Positions 13,637 to 17,468 of a stretch of DNA of 17,468 nt are shown here, in pieces. Location of the stretch: positions 1 to 17,468 of the forward strand of contig CAMOQW010000038.1 of assembly GCA_946623195.1 (NCBI GenBank), given 5' to 3'. Source of the DNA: an uncultured Prevotella sp. Its GTDB lineage: Bacteria > Bacteroidota > Bacteroidia > Bacteroidales > Bacteroidaceae. The notes under the pieces are model-generated. The model worked only from the letters and a program-made list of their open reading frames with translations. It did not search any database and was not told the DNA's origin. The first letter of the stretch is position 1; every line of letters starts with the position of its first letter. The position numbers and the translations under genes are program-made.

Positions 13637-15100
13637 ATGAAGAAACTAATCTGCATGATGCTCTTAGCCGTCGCCGTGACGGCTCAGGCACAGAATCCGT
13701 ACAAGAAGTACACGGAAAAACTGCCATTCCAGATGCCGGAGGTGGCAGCTCCCGTCATCCCCAACTACGAGGTCAACCTGAAGAAGTTCGGAGCTGTCGG
13801 TGATGGTGTAACCCTCAATACGAAAGCCTTCCAGAAGGCCATCGATGCCCTGAGCAAGAAGGGCGGCGGCCGCCTGGTGGTGCCCCAGGGCGTATGGTTT
13901 ACCGGTCCCATCGTGCTGAAGTCGAATATCGACCTGCACTTGGAGGTGGGAGCCGTCATCCAGTTCTCGGGCGACGAAGACCTCTATCCCGTCATCAAGA
14001 CCTCCTTCGAGGGACTCGACACCCGTCGCTGCCAGTCGCCGCTGAGTGCCAATGGTGCTGAGAATATCGCCATCACAGGTAAAGGCGTCATCGACGGCAA
14101 TGGCCAGTGCTGGCGACCTGTCAAGAAGGGCAAGATGACCGAAAGCCAGTGGAAGGAAGTGCTGGCCCGTCCGGGTGGCGTGGAGGCCAAGAAGGGCTAC
14201 TGGGTGCCCAATCAGGCCTATGCTGATGCCGAGCAATCGGCCAATATGAACGTCCCCAAGGCTCAGACCGACGAGGAGTGGAATGCAATCAAGCGCTTCC
14301 TGCGTCCTGTCATGGTATCGCTGGTCAACTGCAAGAACGTGCTGCTGCAAGGCGTCATCTTCCAGAACTCACCAGCCTGGAACATCCATCCGCTGATGTG
14401 CGAGAATGTCATTCTCGACGACGTGCTGGCCCGCAATCCGTTCTATGCCCAGAATGGCGATGCCCTCGACCTGGAGTCGTGCAAGAATGCGCTGATTGTC
14501 AATTCAAAGTTTGATGCCGGCGACGACGGCATCTGCATCAAGTCGGGTAAGGATGCCGACGGTCGCCGTCGTGGCCGTCCCTGTGAGAATGTGGTGGTTG
14601 ACGGCTGTACCGTCTTTGCCGGTCATGGCGGCTTCGTGGTAGGCTCCGAGATGAGTGGCGGCGTCAAGAACATCCTTGTCCAGAACTGCCAGTTCCTGGG
14701 TACCGATGTCGGTCTGCGCTTCAAGTCGACGCGTGGCCGTGGCGGTATCGTGGAGAATATCTTCATCAATAACGTGTCGATGACCGACATCAAGACCGAT
14801 GCCATCACCTTCAACATGTACTATGGCGGCAAGTCGGTGGCAGAGATGCTGGCCGACGGTGACAACCCCGACAACACCACCAAGATGCCCGTCACCGAGG
14901 AGACACCCATCTTCCGCAACATCGACATCAAGAACATCGTCTGCAATGGTGCCGGCCGTGCCATGGAGTTCAACGGACTGCCCGAGATGCCCATCAACGG
15001 CATCCGCCTGCAGAACATCCATATCCAGGCCAAAGCCGATGCCGTGTTCAACAACTGTCAGGACATCAAGCAGCGCAATGTCCATATCACGGTGAAGTGA
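13637..15100 (+). CDS. Secreted glycoside hydrolase family 28 enzyme (polygalacturonase-like)
   Basis: This inverting hydrolase is of the pectinase family, which cuts galacturonic-acid linkages in pectin or rhamnogalacturonan. It has 487 residues with an N-terminal signal peptide ending in AQA at 16-18, so export to the periplasm is expected. The parallel beta-helix fold starts with VNLKKFGAVGDG at 46-57. The active-site motifs follow in order: NSPAWNIHPL at 244-253, NGDALDLESC at 273-282 with Asp275, DAGDDGICIKSG at 293-304 with Asp296 and Asp297, GHGGFVVGSEMSGG at 329-342 with His330, and RFKS at 361-364. The catalytic set appears complete. No surface-anchoring domain is seen. Exact substrate and exo or endo action cannot be read from sequence. 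It sits 13 bases after folK with no visible promoter, far from any SusC/SusD pair in this window. Confidence 0.9.
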   Translation: MKKLICMMLLAVAVTAQAQNPYKKYTEKLPFQMPEVAAPVIPNYEVNLKKFGAVGDGVTLNTKAFQKAIDALSKKGGGRLVVPQGVWFTGPIVLKSNIDLHLEVGAVIQFSGDEDLYPVIKTSFEGLDTRRCQSPLSANGAENIAITGKGVIDGNGQCWRPVKKGKMTESQWKEVLARPGGVEAKKGYWVPNQAYADAEQSANMNVPKAQTDEEWNAIKRFLRPVMVSLVNCKNVLLQGVIFQNSPAWNIHPLMCENVILDDVLARNPFYAQNGDALDLESCKNALIVNSKFDAGDDGICIKSGKDADGRRRGRPCENVVVDGCTVFAGHGGFVVGSEMSGGVKNILVQNCQFLGTDVGLRFKSTRGRGGIVENIFINNVSMTDIKTDAITFNMYYGGKSVAEMLADGDNPDNTTKMPVTEETPIFRNIDIKNIVCNGAGRAMEFNGLPEMPINGIRLQNIHIQAKADAVFNNCQDIKQRNVHITVK

Positions 15101-15118
15101 TATAGCCAGACAAGTAAA

Positions 15119-15730
15119 CTATTCAAAAATCTTAAAGGCGTAGCCCTCTGCCATGAGCCATTCGATGGCCAGTGGCAGAGCGCTACGCAATTTTTCGATG
15201 CTTTTCAGTGAGTCGTGGAAGGTGATGATGGAGCCGTTGCGGGCATAGCGCTTCACGTTGGCCAGCACGTCGTCGGCAGTCATCCACTTGGAGTAGTCGC
15301 GGGTGACGAGGTCCCACATGATGATGCGGAACTTCCGCGAGAGCCAGGCATACTGCCCCAGCCGCATCCACCCGTGAGGCGGGCGCACCAGATTGGTATG
15401 CAGGTAGGCATTGGCTTTCTCCACATTGTAGCTGTATTCGCGGATGCTGTGGCTGAAGCCTCCGATGTGGTTGTGGGTATGGTTGCCGATGCGATGCCCT
15501 TCGTCCACCACACGCTGGTAGATGTCAGGATGCTTGCGGACATTGTCGCCCACCATGAAGAAGGTCGCCTTGATGCCATATCGTGCCAACACGTCCAGGA
15601 TGAAAGGCGTGGCTTCCGGTATGGGCCCGTCGTCGAAGGTCAGATAGACGGCCTTCTCTTGCGGGTCCATGCGCCACAGGGCCTTGGGGTAAAGCCAGCG
15701 CAGCCAGCCGGACGGTTGTTCGATAATCAT
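15119..15730 (-). CDS. Polysaccharide deacetylase family (NodB-domain) protein
   Basis: This metal-dependent carbohydrate esterase-4-type protein has 203 residues from the ATG at 15730. A further in-frame ATG at 15775 would overlap the upstream gene by 32 bases and adds no recognisable sequence. The NodB motifs are complete: TFDDGP at 31-36 with the catalytic Asp33 and metal ligand Asp34, HTHNH at 84-88 giving the HxxxH pair, RPPHG at 116-120, WDL around 139-141, and ITFHDS at 169-174. No signal peptide or membrane anchor is visible, which is unusual for enzymes acting on peptidoglycan or surface glycan. Its substrate is unknown. It follows the DUF2723 gene by 13 bases and is likely co-transcribed with it. 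It converges on the GH28 gene with an 18-base gap that shows no clear terminator. Confidence 0.9.
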   Translation of the reverse strand: MIIEQPSGWLRWLYPKALWRMDPQEKAVYLTFDDGPIPEATPFILDVLARYGIKATFFMVGDNVRKHPDIYQRVVDEGHRIGNHTHNHIGGFSHSIREYSYNVEKANAYLHTNLVRPPHGWMRLGQYAWLSRKFRIIMWDLVTRDYSKWMTADDVLANVKRYARNGSIITFHDSLKSIEKLRSALPLAIEWLMAEGYAFKIFE

Positions 15731-15743
15731 GCCAAACCCTCTG

Positions 15744-17468
15744 CTAATATCCCAGTTTACCGCCCTTCTGCTCAAAGATGTCGGCCAGTGCTGCCATCTC
15801 CTTGAGGTGCTGGTCGGCCCACTTGGAGTCGATGCTCTGAGCCACGCCAGCCAGCTGCTGCAGGATGTAGAAGTGCATCAGGGCGTCATTCTCTGCCGAT
15901 GTGAAGCGATAGCCGTCCAGTGTGCAGTAGTAGTGCATGTACTGCACGGAGTTCTTCCACATCGGTTCAATGATGCCCATAGCCTGCTTCTTGTCGCCCA
16001 AGGCAGCCCAGGCACGTGCCATATCCATAGAACCGGAAGAGTAGTTGTTGGGAACATTATAGGCAGGAATCTTCTTGGCCGTGTACTCCAGTACCTCCTT
16101 GGCCTTGGCGTCTTCGCCCTCGTTGAGCAGTTCCAGGGCCAGCTTGGCCATGATGCGGCGGTGAGTGTAGCACATGCGCATCACCGTCTCGTCCAGATAG
16201 ATGCCCGGTTTCTCCAGTCCGCCGAACTTGAAGCGGTGCATCACGTTCTCGTAGGTACGCTTCGTGTCGAAGTTCTTGGCACCCTCGATGGGACGTCCGC
16301 CGCTGCTGGTGGTAAACGGTGTGATGCGATAGGCCAGACCCTCGGTGACGGTGTTGTTGCCGAGGTTGATATAGTTGTCGTCGCCCACGGATACGGCCAC
16401 GTAGATGGGTCGCTTCCAGTTACATTCTGCCAGCATCTCCAGTATCATGAGGTCACCCTTGTAGAGGGCGCTCTTGCCCTTCAGCGAGATGACCATGCGG
16501 TCGGGTATGGAGTCGGTAGCCATCATCATGCCGCTCTGTCGTACGGCCTCCTTGTCGATGGTCATGTAGAGCGTGTCGGTAGGAATCACATGCAGGTCGC
16601 TATTCTTGGAGCGTACCCAGTACTTCAGCACGTTCTTCAGTTCGAAGGGGTCATCGCCAAACTGCTCGCGAGCCTGGTCGGGGTCTTGCTTGTAATACTC
16701 CAGCACGGTCTGCTTCATTTGCGGTTCTATGCGGACATACTCGTTGGTGCCGGCACAGTATTCGATGCGTTCCCACGAGATGGGCACTGATGGCGAATCG
16801 TAGGCCGGCCGGCGCATCTGGTCGATATACCAGTCGGTCTGCAGATAGGAGAGGTTGCAGACGCGCGCATCCGTGCGTACGCCCTCCACGTCCTGATTGT
16901 ACCACAGCGGGAAGGTATCGTTGTCGCCATTGGTGTAGATAATCGGGTTGCCCTCGTCCTGCAGTGTCATGAGGTAGTTCTGGCCGAAGTCACGGCAGGT
17001 GTAGCGGTCGGAACGGTCGTGGTCGTCCCAGGTCTGCGAAGCCATCTGGACGGGTACGCAGAGGCAGGCTAGTCCGATGACGGCGGCCGTGATGGCGGGG
17101 TTCACCTTCTTGAGAGTCTCGCGCAGCAGGTCCCACAGGGCTGCCACGCCCATGCCGCACCAGATGGCGAAGGCATAGAACGACCCCGCGTAGGCATAGT
17201 CGCGCTCACGAGGCTGCGACGGTGTCTGGTTCAGATATACCACGATGGCCAGGCCGGTCATGAAGAACAGGAAGAACACCACCCAGAACTGTCGGATGCC
17301 CGTCTGGTCCTTGACATTGCCGTGGTGCTTGGCCAGCGACTGCCAGAAGAGTCCGATGAGTCCCAGTATGAGCGGCAGCATGTAGAACACGTTGTGGCCC
17401 TTGTTGTTCTTCAGCTCGTCGGGCAGCTTCGACTGGTCGCCCAGTCGCCAGTTGTCCAGCCAGTCCCA
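15744..17468 (-). CDS. DUF2723 membrane protein, partial (N-terminus beyond window edge)
   Basis: These are the C-terminal 574 residues of a DUF2723 family protein. The frame stays open to the window edge, so the apparent start near 17390 (a GTG codon) is not the true one. Four hydrophobic segments are visible near the truncated end: MLPLILGLIGLFW, WVVFFLFFMTGLAIVVYL, the FYAFAIWCGMGVAAL region, and AAVIGLACLCVPV. Between them lies the family signature NQTPSQPRERDYAYAGS. A soluble part follows, with TNGDNDTFPLWYNQDVEG and NLSYLQTDWYIDQ segments and a helical C-terminus resembling tetratricopeptide-type helices. DUF2723 proteins resemble GT-C-type (protein O-mannosyltransferase-like) glycosyltransferases and probably transfer sugar at the envelope. 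The acceptor is unknown. It is upstream of, and close to, a polysaccharide deacetylase. Confidence 0.9.
   Translation of the reverse strand, partial: WDWLDNWRLGDQSKLPDELKNNKGHNVFYMLPLILGLIGLFWQSLAKHHGNVKDQTGIRQFWVVFFLFFMTGLAIVVYLNQTPSQPRERDYAYAGSFYAFAIWCGMGVAALWDLLRETLKKVNPAITAAVIGLACLCVPVQMASQTWDDHDRSDRYTCRDFGQNYLMTLQDEGNPIIYTNGDNDTFPLWYNQDVEGVRTDARVCNLSYLQTDWYIDQMRRPAYDSPSVPISWERIEYCAGTNEYVRIEPQMKQTVLEYYKQDPDQAREQFGDDPFELKNVLKYWVRSKNSDLHVIPTDTLYMTIDKEAVRQSGMMMATDSIPDRMVISLKGKSALYKGDLMILEMLAECNWKRPIYVAVSVGDDNYINLGNNTVTEGLAYRITPFTTSSGGRPIEGAKNFDTKRTYENVMHRFKFGGLEKPGIYLDETVMRMCYTHRRIMAKLALELLNEGEDAKAKEVLEYTAKKIPAYNVPNNYSSGSMDMARAWAALGDKKQAMGIIEPMWKNSVQYMHYYCTLDGYRFTSAENDALMHFYILQQLAGVAQSIDSKWADQHLKEMAALADIFEQKGGKLGY

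Noticed and set aside
15101..15118. Possible bidirectional terminator between GH28 and the deacetylase
   Set aside because: The 18-base gap contains no stable inverted repeat or flanking T-run that I can see.
15729..16790. Long + strand open frame (353 codons) opposite the DUF2723 gene
   Set aside because: It is a shadow of a GC-rich real gene. Its translation shows no family motifs, signal or plausible start context, whereas the minus-strand frame has clear DUF2723 signatures.

Overview
The window looks like a chromosomal segment from a Bacteroidales bacterium, most likely Prevotella or a close relative. Three things point there. The promoters use the Bacteroidetes -7 element TAnnTTTG and ribosome-binding sites are weak or absent. 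The block ftsX - DUF3098 - uppP - truB - queA - folK is a gene order I associate with this phylum. A DUF2723 membrane protein is also present. Coding density is very high: no gap exceeds about 120 bases, and most neighbours overlap by 4 to 13 bases. I see no tRNA, rRNA, CRISPR array, insertion sequence or phage gene.

Left part (1-2274, + strand): a two-gene transport unit, a BtuF-like lipoprotein and a BtuC/FecCD-type permease. No ATPase gene follows. The permease runs tail to tail into the next operon, and the two coding regions overlap by 44 bases.

Centre (9173 down to 2231, - strand): an anaerobic (early cobalt insertion) corrin-ring operon read as radical SAM gene - cbiHC - cbiET - cbiGF - cbiJD. 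All four cbi genes are two-domain fusions, so four genes supply eight enzymes: CbiH, C, E, T, G, F, J and D. Together they cover the steps from the C17 methylation to the methylmutase that makes the cobyrinate skeleton. CbiL, the cobaltochelatase, CbiA and the nucleotide-loop enzymes are not here. With the BtuFC-like transporter alongside, the region appears devoted to obtaining cobalamin by uptake and synthesis.

Right-centre (9276-13623, + strand): a housekeeping operon for the cell envelope, tRNA modification and folate (ftsX, a DUF3098 gene, uppP, truB, queA, folK). It diverges from the radical SAM gene across a 102-base gap that carries a perfect 17-bp inverted repeat made of two facing promoter -7 regions. 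A secreted GH28 pectinase-type enzyme follows folK by only 13 bases.

Right end (17468 down to 15119, - strand): the C-terminal part of a DUF2723 membrane protein, cut by the window edge, then a small NodB-type polysaccharide deacetylase. They converge on the GH28 gene across 18 bases.

I found no convincing new multi-gene system. The points most worth a second look are the four-fusion cbi operon with domain order reversed relative to reaction order, the uncharacterised radical SAM gene at its head, and the mirrored divergent promoter.
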